DNA from: JBFJVD01 sp041624375
GTDB taxonomy: Bacteria; Chloroflexota; Anaerolineae; Anaerolineales; E44-bin32
Reading direction: 5' to 3'
NCBI GenBank assembly: GCA_041624375.1
Contig: JBFJVD010000010.1
Coordinates: forward strand, 1-31,523
Length of the DNA stretch: 31,523 nt
In this document: positions 8,442 to 15,774 of the stretch, piece after piece
How the letters are laid out: the number at the start of each line of letters is the position of its first letter
Numbering within the stretch: position 1 is the stretch's first letter
The notes under the pieces: generated by a model
What the model saw: only the letters and a program-made list of their open reading frames with translations
Database searches by the model: none
Told to the model about the DNA's origin: nothing
Position numbers and translations under genes: made by a program

Positions 8442-9937
8442 CCAGCCCACTTCCACCAAGAGCAGGCGGGATCCTTCTTCATCCGACATCGCTGCCATCG
8501 AGCTTTGGCATTGGCGATCTGGGCCCGGCGGCGGTGGCCTGGATCGATTGGCTCTCGGCCGCCGGGTGTCGCCTGTGGCAGGTGCTCCCCCTGGGCCCGA
8601 CTGGCTACGGCGATTCGCCGTATCAAAGCTTCTCCGCGTTTGCCGGTAATCCACTCCTCATCAGCCCGGAGGGCCTCGTGGAGTGGGGACTGCTCACGCG
8701 TGAGGAATTGGCGCCGTTGCGGGAACTTCCGAGCACCCATGTGGACTACGGGTGGGTGCAGGTCGAAAAACTCCGCTTGCTGGGGTTGGCGGCGCAGCGA
8801 TTTCAAGGCGCCGCAGGGGCTCCACACAGGAAGCGCTACGAAGCCTTCAGGGAGCGCTGCGCCGATTGGCTGGATGACTTCGCGCTCTTCATGGCGCTTA
8901 AGGCGCGCCATGCCGGTGCTCCCTGGACGGAATGGGAGCCCGATTTGGCCCGTCGTGATCCGGCCTCACTTCGCGCCGCGCAGGCCGAGGCGGCGGAGGC
9001 AATCGAAGCCGAGCGACTCTATCAGTTCCTCTTCTATGAGCAGTGGTCCACAACCCGCGATCACGCCCATTCCAAAGGAGTCACCCTCCTGGGAGATGTC
9101 CCCATCTTCGTGGCCCATGACAGCGCAGACGTCTGGGCGCGTCCCGAGCTGTTTCGGCTGGGTGAGGATGGGCGCCCCGTCGCTGTCGCCGGCGTCCCGC
9201 CCGACTACTTCTCGGCCGACGGTCAGCTCTGGGGGAACCCGCTTTACGACTGGGATCGGATGGCCAGTCAAGATTATGCCTGGTGGACCCGGCGGTTTGA
9301 AACGGTTCTCGAACTTGTCGACCTGGTGCGTCTGGACCATTTCCGTGGCTTCCAGGCCTATTGGGAGGTGCCCGCCGGGGCGGACACGGCGCGCGAGGGA
9401 CGCTGGGTCGAAGGACCCAGCGCAGCCTTTTTCGAGCGCATCCGAGAGTCTCTAGATGGGCTGCCGATTCTCGCCGAAGACCTGGGTTTGATCTCTGAGG
9501 AGGTTCACCGGCTGCGCGACGAGCTTGGCCTGCCAGGGATGAAGGTCCTGCAATTCGCCTTTGACGGGGATCCGAATCACGAGTATCTTCCACACAGCTA
9601 CCCTCGTCATTGCGCGGTCTATACGGGAACGCATGACAACGACACGTCAACGGGGTGGTATGAGCGGGCAGAGGAGTCCCAGCGCGCGTTCTGCCGCCGC
9701 TACCTCTCCAGCGACGGGCGCTGGATCGCCTGGGATCTTCTGCGTGCCGCCTGGTCTTCTGTTGCCGAACTCGCCGTGGCACCGCTTCAAGATATCCTGG
9801 CTTTGGGGAGCGAGGCGCGCATGAACGTCCCTGGTCGGGCGCAGGGGAACTGGACCTGGCGCGTGGGGGCGGCGCAGCTCACGGAAACGTTGGCCGAGAG
9901 CATGCGGGAGCTGAATTACCTCTATGGCCGACTCTAA
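8438..9937 (+). CDS. malQ: 4-alpha-glucanotransferase (amylomaltase, GH77)
   Basis: A 499-residue amylomaltase that transfers alpha-1,4-glucan segments between maltodextrins or glucose. It starts with the family phrase RAGGILLHPTSLPS followed by FGIGDLG. The catalytic triad is visible as nucleophile D300 (VRLDHFRG), acid/base E347 (ILAEDLGL) and D400 (THDND), close to the Thermus enzyme numbering (293/340/395). The start is the ATG at 8438 inside the glgA stop (ATGA), which implies translational coupling; an in-frame ATG at 8324 lies deep within glgA and is rejected. It links glycogen synthesis to maltodextrin recycling. Confidence 0.95.
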   Translation: MTSPLPPRAGGILLHPTSLPSSFGIGDLGPAAVAWIDWLSAAGCRLWQVLPLGPTGYGDSPYQSFSAFAGNPLLISPEGLVEWGLLTREELAPLRELPSTHVDYGWVQVEKLRLLGLAAQRFQGAAGAPHRKRYEAFRERCADWLDDFALFMALKARHAGAPWTEWEPDLARRDPASLRAAQAEAAEAIEAERLYQFLFYEQWSTTRDHAHSKGVTLLGDVPIFVAHDSADVWARPELFRLGEDGRPVAVAGVPPDYFSADGQLWGNPLYDWDRMASQDYAWWTRRFETVLELVDLVRLDHFRGFQAYWEVPAGADTAREGRWVEGPSAAFFERIRESLDGLPILAEDLGLISEEVHRLRDELGLPGMKVLQFAFDGDPNHEYLPHSYPRHCAVYTGTHDNDTSTGWYERAEESQRAFCRRYLSSDGRWIAWDLLRAAWSSVAELAVAPLQDILALGSEARMNVPGRAQGNWTWRVGAAQLTETLAESMRELNYLYGRL

Positions 9938-10118
9938 GCCAACCTCACGGCCCCTGGCGGATCCGAGCCGCAGGCGACTGGCTGCGCCGAAAGGCTGGCC
10001 GGCGGGGACCAGCGAAGAGGATCTGTCCTGCTGGCTCTGCCAGGGGCCCACGACATATCGGCATTGCAAGATCATCTGCACCCGCTGCGGCTTCACCCGA
10101 GATTGCTCGGACCCATAA
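9924..10118 (+). CDS. Small zinc-ribbon protein, conserved-hypothetical type
   Basis: A 64-residue protein whose start overlaps the end of malQ by 14 nt, suggesting coupled translation. The first 33 residues are polar and probably disordered. The C-terminal half has paired cysteines (SCWLC, then CKIIC-TRC and RDCSDP) that look like a small zinc ribbon or knuckle, with a histidine just before the second cluster. No Shine-Dalgarno at ideal spacing was seen (GGGAG is about 13 nt away). The cysteine spacing and short overlap make a real gene more likely than a chance reading frame. Function is unknown; nucleic-acid or protein binding is possible. Confidence 0.6.
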   Translation: MADSKPTSRPLADPSRRRLAAPKGWPAGTSEEDLSCWLCQGPTTYRHCKIICTRCGFTRDCSDP

Positions 10119-10157
10119 CGGCTCGGGTTCGAGGCATGCAAACGGAGTAGCGATGGC

Positions 10158-10649
10158 ATGAGGGTCGCCGTTCTGAGTGACACCCACGATCATCTGCAGC
10201 GCATCGACGCCGCCCTACCGCATTTGCGGAAGACGGAAGCCGTGCTGCACTGCGGCGACCTGTGTGCCCCGTTCGTTTTAAAGCGATTGGGCGACGGGCT
10301 GCCATCGATTCCACTGCATGTTGTGTTCGGGAACAACGATGGGGATCCTTTCTTGCTGCAGCAGGTCGCCAGCTCGTATGCCCACATCTCCCTTCATGTC
10401 CCGCTTGCAGAACTCGAGCTCGGCGGCCGCCGGATCGCGGTCAACCACTATCCGAGCATCGCTCGCGGGCTGGCCCATTCCGGATTGTACGATCTGGTTT
10501 GCTATGGCCATGACCACCTTGCACACGAGGAACGGGTGGGGGATTGCCTGCTCTTGAATCCCGGCGAAGTCATGGGGATGAATGGACGCAGCTCCCTGGC
10601 GATCGTGGAGCTGTCGACCATGGCCGTCGCGTGGATTGAACTTGACTGA
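10158..10649 (+). CDS. YfcE/MJ0936-family metallophosphoesterase
   Basis: A 163-residue calcineurin-like phosphoesterase. The metal-binding motifs occur in order: SDTHDH (D8, H10), HCGDL, FGNNDG, NHYPS and YGHDHLAHEE, then LLNPGE typical of the YfcE subfamily. Such enzymes hydrolyse phosphodiesters with Mn2+ or similar metals in the cytoplasm; the natural substrate is not known for most members. The start ATG at 10158 has GGAG about 11 nt upstream. It follows the zinc-ribbon gene by 39 nt and ends before a strong 9-bp inverted repeat. Confidence 0.9.
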   Translation: MRVAVLSDTHDHLQRIDAALPHLRKTEAVLHCGDLCAPFVLKRLGDGLPSIPLHVVFGNNDGDPFLLQQVASSYAHISLHVPLAELELGGRRIAVNHYPSIARGLAHSGLYDLVCYGHDHLAHEERVGDCLLLNPGEVMGMNGRSSLAIVELSTMAVAWIELD

Positions 10650-10668
10650 GAGGGCCGTCATAGAGGAA

Positions 10669-10693
10669 CGTCCCGGCCGGTAAAGCCGGGACG
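10669..10693. terminator. Bidirectional terminator-like hairpin between yfcE-like gene and tRNA-Arg
   Basis: A perfect 9-bp stem CGTCCCGGC / GCCGGGACG with a 7-nt loop lies between two convergent genes. On the minus strand, downstream of tRNA-Arg, it is followed by TTCCTCT. The plus side lacks a clear T-run, so it best serves the tRNA transcript. Confidence 0.6.
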
Positions 10694-10700
10694 CTTGGTG

Positions 10701-10776
10701 TGGTGCCCCTGCCGCGACTCGAACGCGGGCCCCTGGCTCCGGAGGCCAGTGCTCTATCCAACTGAGCTACAGGGGC
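10701..10776 (-). tRNA. tRNA-Arg (anticodon CCG)
   Basis: A 76-nt cloverleaf on the minus strand with the 3' CCA encoded. Acceptor GCCCCTG pairs with CAGGGGC, the D-arm GCTC/GAGC is present, and the anticodon stem CTGGC/GCCAG encloses loop CTCCGGA (anticodon CCG, reading CGG). The T-arm is CCGCG-TTCGAGT-CGCGG. The short variable loop (GGGC) is within the class I range. Confidence 0.96.
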
Positions 10777-10787
10777 GGACATGCGGG

Positions 10788-10816
10788 ATTCTAACCGAAA
10801 GGCAGGGCGGGATCAA
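10788..10816 (-). promoter_or_regulatory. Promoter of tRNA-Arg
   Basis: TTGATC (-35, 10811-10816) and TAGAAT (-10, 10788-10793) on the minus strand are separated by exactly 17 nt. The predicted start is about 5 nt upstream of the mature tRNA 5' end. Confidence 0.65.
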
Positions 10817-10854
10817 GCTGCGCCCCTGAAAAGGCATGTAAGAATCGAGCTGTG

Positions 10855-12015
10855 ATGATTCTGCTCCTGACCAGCGTATCGATGTTCGTCGCTGTCGTTG
10901 TGATGCTGGGCTATGTCGCACGCCGCATCCGTGCCTACCGGAGCGTTCCAACAGTAGATCGACTCCCGGATCGTCCGCTGGACACGGTCAGCATCATCGT
11001 TCCGGCGCGCAACGAAGAGGCCTCCATCGCGCGCTGCCTGCGGGGCTTGCTGGCCCAGCGCTATCCACAGGATGCGCTTGAGGTGATTGTGGTCGATGAT
11101 AATTCGACAGACCGGACGGCGGACATCGTCCGAGGCTTCAGCAGTGAGCACCCGAATCTACAGCTGATCGCCGCAGGCGAATTGCCGGGAGGGTGGAAAG
11201 GGAAGCCGCACGCGTGCTGGCAGGGCGCGAAAGTGGCGAAGGGAGCCTGGCTGTGCTTCATGGATTCGGATACGAGTGCGCAACCTACCCTGACCGCATC
11301 CGCCCTGACCTACGCCCAGGCGGAGGAGATCGACTTGCTCTCCCTCCAGCCTTTCCAGGAAAGCGGCACCTTCTGGGAAAGGCTGATCATTCCGCTCGGG
11401 TTTCTTGGCCTCATTTTCCGGATCGATCTGAAGCAGATCAATGATCCGCGTGCCCGCCGCGGCGCCGCCAATGGGCAATTCATCCTGCTCCGCCGGCCGG
11501 CCTATGACGCCGTGGACGGTCATCAGGGGGTGCGGGACGAGATTGTTGAGGATGTTGCGCTGGGAGATGCGGTCAAGAAAGCCGGCTACCGAATCCAGCT
11601 CATGGGCGGGGAAGCGCTCATCTCGACCCGAATGTACCGGAGCTTCAGGGAGATTTGGGAAGGTCTGACCAAGAACGCGGCCCTGGTCTTTGGGGGCGCA
11701 CCCCAGGCTCTCGCGCAGTCACTGCTGATTGTGCTTGGAGCGCTGAGCCCTTGGGTCGTTCCTGGGATCGCGCTCCGGTCCATGATCCTCTCGGGCGGCG
11801 GCCAGTTACCAGCCGCCGCGCTTATCTTCTCCGGGCTGGCGCTCGTGCTGATGCTCTTGTTTCACGCCTCGCTCTACCAATATTTCCGCGTGTCGCCCCT
11901 CTTCGCGCTGCTCTTCCCCCTGGGCTACCTGCTGCTGGATGCCATCCTCCTCGCCAGTGTCTGGCGCAAGCTGACGGGCCGGCTGGCCTGGAAGGGGCGA
12001 GTTTACGCCTCCTGA
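10855..12015 (+). CDS. Membrane glycosyltransferase family 2 (CrtQ/HpnB-like)
   Basis: A 386-residue membrane GT2 enzyme. Order of parts: N-terminal transmembrane helix (about 1-20), GT-A domain starting VSIIVPARNEEASI with VVDDNSTDRT, a GGWKGKPHACWQG motif, the metal-binding DxD as MDSDT, and the acceptor-side EDVALGDAVKKAG. Three or four C-terminal membrane helices follow (about residues 285-375). The W-x-GK motif and topology resemble HpnB and CrtQ, linked to hopanoid or carotenoid glycosylation, but no such pathway gene is nearby, so the acceptor is unknown. The start is ATG 10855; a GTG directly before it (10852) is possible. No convincing Shine-Dalgarno is seen, and the gene stands alone, convergent with maeB. 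Confidence 0.85.
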   Translation: MILLLTSVSMFVAVVVMLGYVARRIRAYRSVPTVDRLPDRPLDTVSIIVPARNEEASIARCLRGLLAQRYPQDALEVIVVDDNSTDRTADIVRGFSSEHPNLQLIAAGELPGGWKGKPHACWQGAKVAKGAWLCFMDSDTSAQPTLTASALTYAQAEEIDLLSLQPFQESGTFWERLIIPLGFLGLIFRIDLKQINDPRARRGAANGQFILLRRPAYDAVDGHQGVRDEIVEDVALGDAVKKAGYRIQLMGGEALISTRMYRSFREIWEGLTKNAALVFGGAPQALAQSLLIVLGALSPWVVPGIALRSMILSGGGQLPAAALIFSGLALVLMLLFHASLYQYFRVSPLFALLFPLGYLLLDAILLASVWRKLTGRLAWKGRVYAS

Positions 12016-12040
12016 ATCCTGCCAATCTGCATTATGGACC

Positions 12041-12065
12041 CGCCGGCATCTCGTACGATCCGGCG
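12041..12065. terminator. Weak hairpin between convergent glycosyltransferase gene and maeB
   Basis: A 6-bp GC stem CGCCGG / CCGGCG with a 13-nt loop in the 59-bp gap between two convergent genes. No T-run follows on either strand, so terminator function is only a suggestion. Confidence 0.25.
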
Positions 12066-12074
12066 AGCCGGGCG

Positions 12075-14333
12075 TCAGGCCTTGGCCATTTGCCGCGACT
12101 GCGCGTCCATCACGGCGACGGCGGCGATGTTGACGATATCCTCGACGTCGTCCCCCGTCTGCAAAACATGGATGGGGGCGCCGATACCGAGCAGAATCGG
12201 CCCGATCGCCTGGGCGCCGCTCAGCCGGTCCAGGAGCTTGTAGGCGACGTTGGCGGCTTCGAGCGACGGGAAGATCAGCACGTTCGCGTCGCGGACCTGG
12301 CTGAATGGATAGCGCTCATCGATGATTTCAGGGACCACTGCAGTGTCAGCCTGCATCTCGCCGTCGATCTGTAGATCTGGGCGGCGAGCGCGGGCAATCT
12401 CAACCGCATGATGAACGAGTTCGGCGCGTGGATGTCGCGTGCTGCCAAAGTTCGAAAAGGAAAGCATCGCCACACGCGGCTCGATTTCAAGCTGTTCGGC
12501 GAACTCGGCGGCCAGGATGGCGATCTCGGCTAGATCTTCCGCAGACGGATCGATGTTCACCGTTGCATCGCTGAAGAAATAGATACGATCCTCGACCAGC
12601 ATGAGGTAGACGCCTGCGGCCAGATGGGTGCCGGGACGGGTGTGGAAGAGCTGAAGCGCCGGCCGGATCACCTCCGGGTAGTCAAAGGTCAGCCCGGACA
12701 CGAACGCATCCGCCTCTCCCAGGTGGACCATGAGCGGGCCGAAGATGTTGGGCAGGAGCACCTGCCGGCAGGCATGCGCCATGGTGACGCCCTTGCGGCT
12801 GCGCAGCTTGTAATAGGCGGCTGCGAACTCCTCCAGTTGCGGGTAGGTGGCCGGATCGATGACCGTTGCATCCAATGCGAGGCCGAGCTCCTTCAGCTTC
12901 TGCTCCACGATCTCCGGGCGGCCCAGGAGGATGGGGATCCCGATGTTCTCTTCGGCCAAATGGACCGCTGCCCGAATGATCTTCGTTTCCTCGCCTTCAC
13001 CGAACACGACCCGCTTCGGCGCCTTGCGGGCGCGGTTCATGATGTAGTGGCGGACGCGCTCTCCGCTCCCCTGGCGGTCGGCAAGTTCTTGGCGGTATTG
13101 CTCCAGGTCCACTTGTAGTGCCGCGACACCGGTTTCCATGGCCGCGCCGGCCACGGCTGGGGCCACCCAGAGCAGCGCACGTGGGTCGAGCGGCTTCGGG
13201 ATCAAGTAATCCGGCCCGAAGCGGAGTCGATCGACGTCGTAGGCGTGCAGCACGCTGTCGGGGACATCCTCATGTGCGAGATCTGCCAAGGCGCGGGCTG
13301 CAGCAACCTTCATCTCTTGATTGATGGCCGAGGAGCGGACATCGAGCGCGCCCCGGAAGATGAACGGAAAGCCGAGCACATTATTGATCTGATTGGGATA
13401 GTCGCTTCGGCCTGTCGCCACAATCGCATCGGCGCGAGCTTCCTTCGCCGCTTCGTAGCGGATTTCCGGATCGGGATTGGCCATGGCGAAGATGAGGGGA
13501 TTGTCCGCCATCGTTTTCACCATCCCGGGCGTCAGGACATCGGCGACGGAAAGCCCATAGAACACATCGGCCCCGACGATCGCCTCCTCAAGCGTGCGCG
13601 CCTCGGTTTCCCGCGCGAAGCGCTCCTTGTATTCGTTCATCCCCTCGGTACGGCCTTGATAGAGCACGCCCCGGCTGTCGACGAGCGTGATGTTCTCCAG
13701 CCTGGCGCCCAGCTGCACGGCCATATCGGAGCAGGAGAGCGCCGACGCACCAGCCCCGGAGACCACAATCCGGATGTCTTCAATCCGCTTCTCAACCAGG
13801 TCAAGTCCATTCAGCAGGGCTGCGCTCGAGATGATGGCTGTGCCGTGCTGATCATCGTGGAACACCGGAATCGGGAGGCGGCGTTTGAGCGTCTGTTCGA
13901 TATGGAAACATTCCGGCGCCTTGATGTCTTCCAGATTGATCCCGCCGAATGTTGGGGCGATGGCGGCGACGATCTCAATAAAACGCTCGGGGTCCTCCTC
14001 GTCGACCTCAATATCGAAGACGTCGATGTCGGCAAAGCGCTTAAAGAGCACGCCCTTGCCTTCCATGACCGGTTTTGAGGCCAGGGCGCCCCGCGATCCA
14101 AGGCCGAGGATCGCAGTCCCATTTGAGATCACGGCGACCAGGTTGCTCTTCGCTGTGAAGTCATAGGCTGACGCCGGGTTCCGTTCGATCTCGAGGACCG
14201 GCACGGCGACTCCCGGCGTGTAGGCCAGCGAGAGGTCCCGCTGCGTCGCGAGGGGCTTGGTCGGCAGAATGGCGACCTTGCCGGGGCGACCCATGCGGTG
14301 GTAGTCAAGGGCTTCATCGCGAGTGATCTTCAT
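12075..14333 (-). CDS. maeB: NADP-dependent malic enzyme with phosphotransacetylase-like domain (MaeB)
   Basis: A 752-residue malic enzyme of the long MaeB type, converting malate and NAD(P)+ to pyruvate, CO2 and NAD(P)H. The N-terminal part (to about residue 425) shows LAYTPGVAVPVLEI, the MEGKGVLFKRFADIDVFDIE catalytic/metal region, PVFHDDQHGTAI and the Rossmann motif VVSGAGASALS. The C-terminal part (about 430-752) is the phosphotransacetylase-like domain, which in known MaeB enzymes is non-catalytic and mediates acetyl-CoA feedback control. The start ATG at 14331-14333 has a strong GGAGGAG 7 nt away; an upstream ATG at 14360 lacks this. The long upstream region holds several inverted repeats and promoter-like elements. 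Confidence 0.95.
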   Translation of the reverse strand: MKITRDEALDYHRMGRPGKVAILPTKPLATQRDLSLAYTPGVAVPVLEIERNPASAYDFTAKSNLVAVISNGTAILGLGSRGALASKPVMEGKGVLFKRFADIDVFDIEVDEEDPERFIEIVAAIAPTFGGINLEDIKAPECFHIEQTLKRRLPIPVFHDDQHGTAIISSAALLNGLDLVEKRIEDIRIVVSGAGASALSCSDMAVQLGARLENITLVDSRGVLYQGRTEGMNEYKERFARETEARTLEEAIVGADVFYGLSVADVLTPGMVKTMADNPLIFAMANPDPEIRYEAAKEARADAIVATGRSDYPNQINNVLGFPFIFRGALDVRSSAINQEMKVAAARALADLAHEDVPDSVLHAYDVDRLRFGPDYLIPKPLDPRALLWVAPAVAGAAMETGVAALQVDLEQYRQELADRQGSGERVRHYIMNRARKAPKRVVFGEGEETKIIRAAVHLAEENIGIPILLGRPEIVEQKLKELGLALDATVIDPATYPQLEEFAAAYYKLRSRKGVTMAHACRQVLLPNIFGPLMVHLGEADAFVSGLTFDYPEVIRPALQLFHTRPGTHLAAGVYLMLVEDRIYFFSDATVNIDPSAEDLAEIAILAAEFAEQLEIEPRVAMLSFSNFGSTRHPRAELVHHAVEIARARRPDLQIDGEMQADTAVVPEIIDERYPFSQVRDANVLIFPSLEAANVAYKLLDRLSGAQAIGPILLGIGAPIHVLQTGDDVEDIVNIAAVAVMDAQSRQMAKA

Positions 14334-14393
14334 GGCAGCTCCTCCAAGGAGAGCCTGCAAGGGTTTCCACCTCGAGGCCCGGAGCCTCGATGG

Positions 14394-14399
14394 ATTCTA
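14394..14399 (-). promoter_or_regulatory. Candidate -10 box of maeB
   Basis: TAGAAT on the minus strand, 60 nt before the maeB ATG. A start at the usual distance would place the 7-bp hairpin at 14372-14390 at the very 5' end of the transcript. The -35 is poor. Confidence 0.35.
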
Positions 14400-14544
14400 G
14401 TGACGCGCTCAACCAGGCACGTCAGAGATCTCGTGCCTTATCTGCCTCCAAGCGTAATCCTGGCTGCCCCGTCAGGGAACTCGCAGACGTCAGATTCGCC
14501 AGGTGACTTTTTTCACAAGCTGAACTGCGCATCCACGCCCGTTT

Positions 14545-14654
14545 TAAAGAAGGCACCCCCTGGCCTGAGGGGGGCAGGTCAGGGGGCGGTCGCAACATTG
14601 ACCAGCGGCCAAGTGACGACGCTCCCATTCTAGCGAGGCCCCTATCGACGACAA
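14545..14654 (-). ncRNA. Candidate small RNA or maeB leader attenuator
   Basis: The minus strand has TTGTCG (14649-14654), a 16-nt spacer and TAGAAT (14627-14632). About 35-65 nt past the predicted start lies a 12-bp inverted repeat (14556-14586), then TGCCTTCTTT. This gives a possible transcript of about 75 nt ending at a terminator-like hairpin. On the minus strand the 12-bp stem has one A-C mismatch, and a second C-tract next to the loop offers a competing 6-bp stem with the same G-tract, so a switch-like attenuator for maeB is the alternative reading. There is no homology evidence. Confidence 0.3.
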
Positions 14655-14789
14655 TAGCCCGGTTCTCCCAAGCCCGGCCCGCACAATGCATTGCGGGCTC
14701 GGTTCAGATCCTGTGGTCGCCTGCGGGGATCGGAGGATGACCTGGCATCCATGGGATCGGGCTGGATCCGGTGGTGCTCGCGTCCGCGT

Positions 14790-14818
14790 TTGACATTCCG
14801 CCCGGCCTCTCGCACACT
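14790..14818 (+). promoter_or_regulatory. Promoter of the AIM24-family gene
   Basis: A perfect -35 TTGACA (14790-14795), a 17-nt spacer and CACACT (14813-14818, 3 of 6). The gene's ribosome site GGAGGTG and GTG start follow about 40 nt later. Confidence 0.5.
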
Positions 14819-14862
14819 TCAAGTTGATAGGCCGATCGTATGGCGCGGACCGGAGGTGTTCC

Positions 14863-15549
14863 GTGAACGTTGAAATTCTATATCGCCCTTCGTACTCTGT
14901 TGCTCGGGTGGCGCTCGGACCCGGTGAGGTCATCACGGCCGAAAGCGGCGCGATGGTGGCCATGTCGGCTGGGATGGAGATCCAGACCGGAACCCGGGGA
15001 GGGATTCTCAAGTCGCTCACCCGCTCCCTGCTCGGCGGCGAGTCGTTCTTTATGAACACCTTCACCGCCGGCTCCAATGGGGGTGAAATTCTCCTGGCGC
15101 CTTCGCTGCCGGGCGATGTCCTGGTGCAATCGCTGCACTCAGATTCTTTCCTTGTTCAGTCGGGCTCCTATCTTGCAGCGAGTGCGGGCGTCGAGGTCGA
15201 CACAAAGTGGGGCGGGGCAAAGACCTTCTTCGCCAGCGAAGGTCTGATCATGCTCCGCTGCAGCGGGGACGGCGAGCTGATCCTCTCGAGCTATGGCGCG
15301 ATCCATGAAGTTGAGCTCGAGTCCGGCCAGACCTACACGGTAGACACCGGCCACCTGGTTGCCTTTGGCCAGGACATGCCGTTCAATGTCCGCCGGGTCG
15401 GCGGGATGAAATCCAGCCTGTTGAGCGGTGAAGGTCTGGTGGTCGACCTTCAGGGTCCCGGACGTGTTCTGCTCCAGACGCGGAGCGAAGATGCCTTTCT
15501 GGCATGGCTGATCCCCAAGCTGCCGCACGAACGGAAGAGCACGGCTTGA
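14863..15549 (+). CDS. AIM24-family (TIGR00266-type) protein
   Basis: A 228-residue protein of the AIM24/TIGR00266 family, a beta-rich fold related to tryptophan RNA-binding attenuator-like barrels. Typical pieces are YSVARVALGPGEVITAESGAMVAMS, a glycine-rich segment GGILKSLTRSLLGGESFFMN, and the C-terminal HLVAFGQDMPFNVRRVGG and GRVLLQTRS. The mitochondrial relative affects inner-membrane organisation; the bacterial role is not established. The start is GTG at 14863 with a strong GGAGGTG 4 nt away. It lies upstream of and in the same orientation as the receiver-flavoprotein and cNMP-kinase genes, but a 225-bp gap separates them, so a shared operon is uncertain. Confidence 0.85.
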   Translation: MNVEILYRPSYSVARVALGPGEVITAESGAMVAMSAGMEIQTGTRGGILKSLTRSLLGGESFFMNTFTAGSNGGEILLAPSLPGDVLVQSLHSDSFLVQSGSYLAASAGVEVDTKWGGAKTFFASEGLIMLRCSGDGELILSSYGAIHEVELESGQTYTVDTGHLVAFGQDMPFNVRRVGGMKSSLLSGEGLVVDLQGPGRVLLQTRSEDAFLAWLIPKLPHERKSTA

Positions 15550-15553
15550 GCCC

Positions 15554-15568
15554 TGCGGCCTGGCCGCA
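15554..15568 (+). terminator. Small GC hairpin after the AIM24-family gene
   Basis: Stem TGCGGC / GCCGCA with a 3-nt loop just after the stop codon, followed by AAAGG rather than a T-run. A weak terminator at best. The rest of the 225-bp gap to 15774 shows no clear promoter or gene. Confidence 0.25.
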
Positions 15569-15774
15569 AAGGAATTACGATCTCAGCGTTCTTGCCGCAC
15601 ACCCGAACCCTCACGGGGAAACTTGGGGTCCAGATGCGGCCATTTAACCTACCTCACCCCCTACAGGATTTGGGCGGCAGGTGTTAGCATAGAGGTGCAT
15701 CCTCTCATCAGCAGACGCTGAAGTAGCAGGTACGCGATCATCACCTCTGGGTGCCCTCGAAAGGGATTCCTGCC

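Larger units (their letters stand above)
14334..14862. other. 529-bp intergenic region between maeB and AIM24 gene, rich in inverted repeats
   Basis: No convincing protein gene. It holds four inverted repeats: TCGAGGC/GCCTCGA (14372-14390), AGGCACG/CGTGCCT with an inner AGA/TCT (14415-14438), a 12-bp C/G-tract repeat (14556-14586) and GCCCGCA/TGCGGGC (14677-14698). It also holds minus-strand -10-like boxes (14394-14399, 14627-14632) and a plus-strand promoter (14790-14818). The pattern suggests a long regulated maeB leader and/or a small RNA. Confidence 0.5.

Noticed and set aside
8505..9455. 316-codon plus-strand frame in another frame inside malQ
   Set aside because: Arg/Ser/Pro-rich shadow; malQ catalytic motifs prove the other frame.
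13245..14078. 277-codon plus-strand frame opposite maeB
   Set aside because: Antisense to strongly conserved malic-enzyme motifs; no domain seen.
14568..14586. G-rich tracts (GGGGGG, GGGGG) as a G-quadruplex
   Set aside because: Only two long G-runs with short GG pieces between them; the 12-bp inverted repeat explains the tracts better.
14544..15077. 177-codon minus-strand frame covering the intergenic region and the AIM24 gene start
   Set aside because: No ribosome site or domain, and it crosses a clear AIM24 start with a good ribosome site on the other strand.
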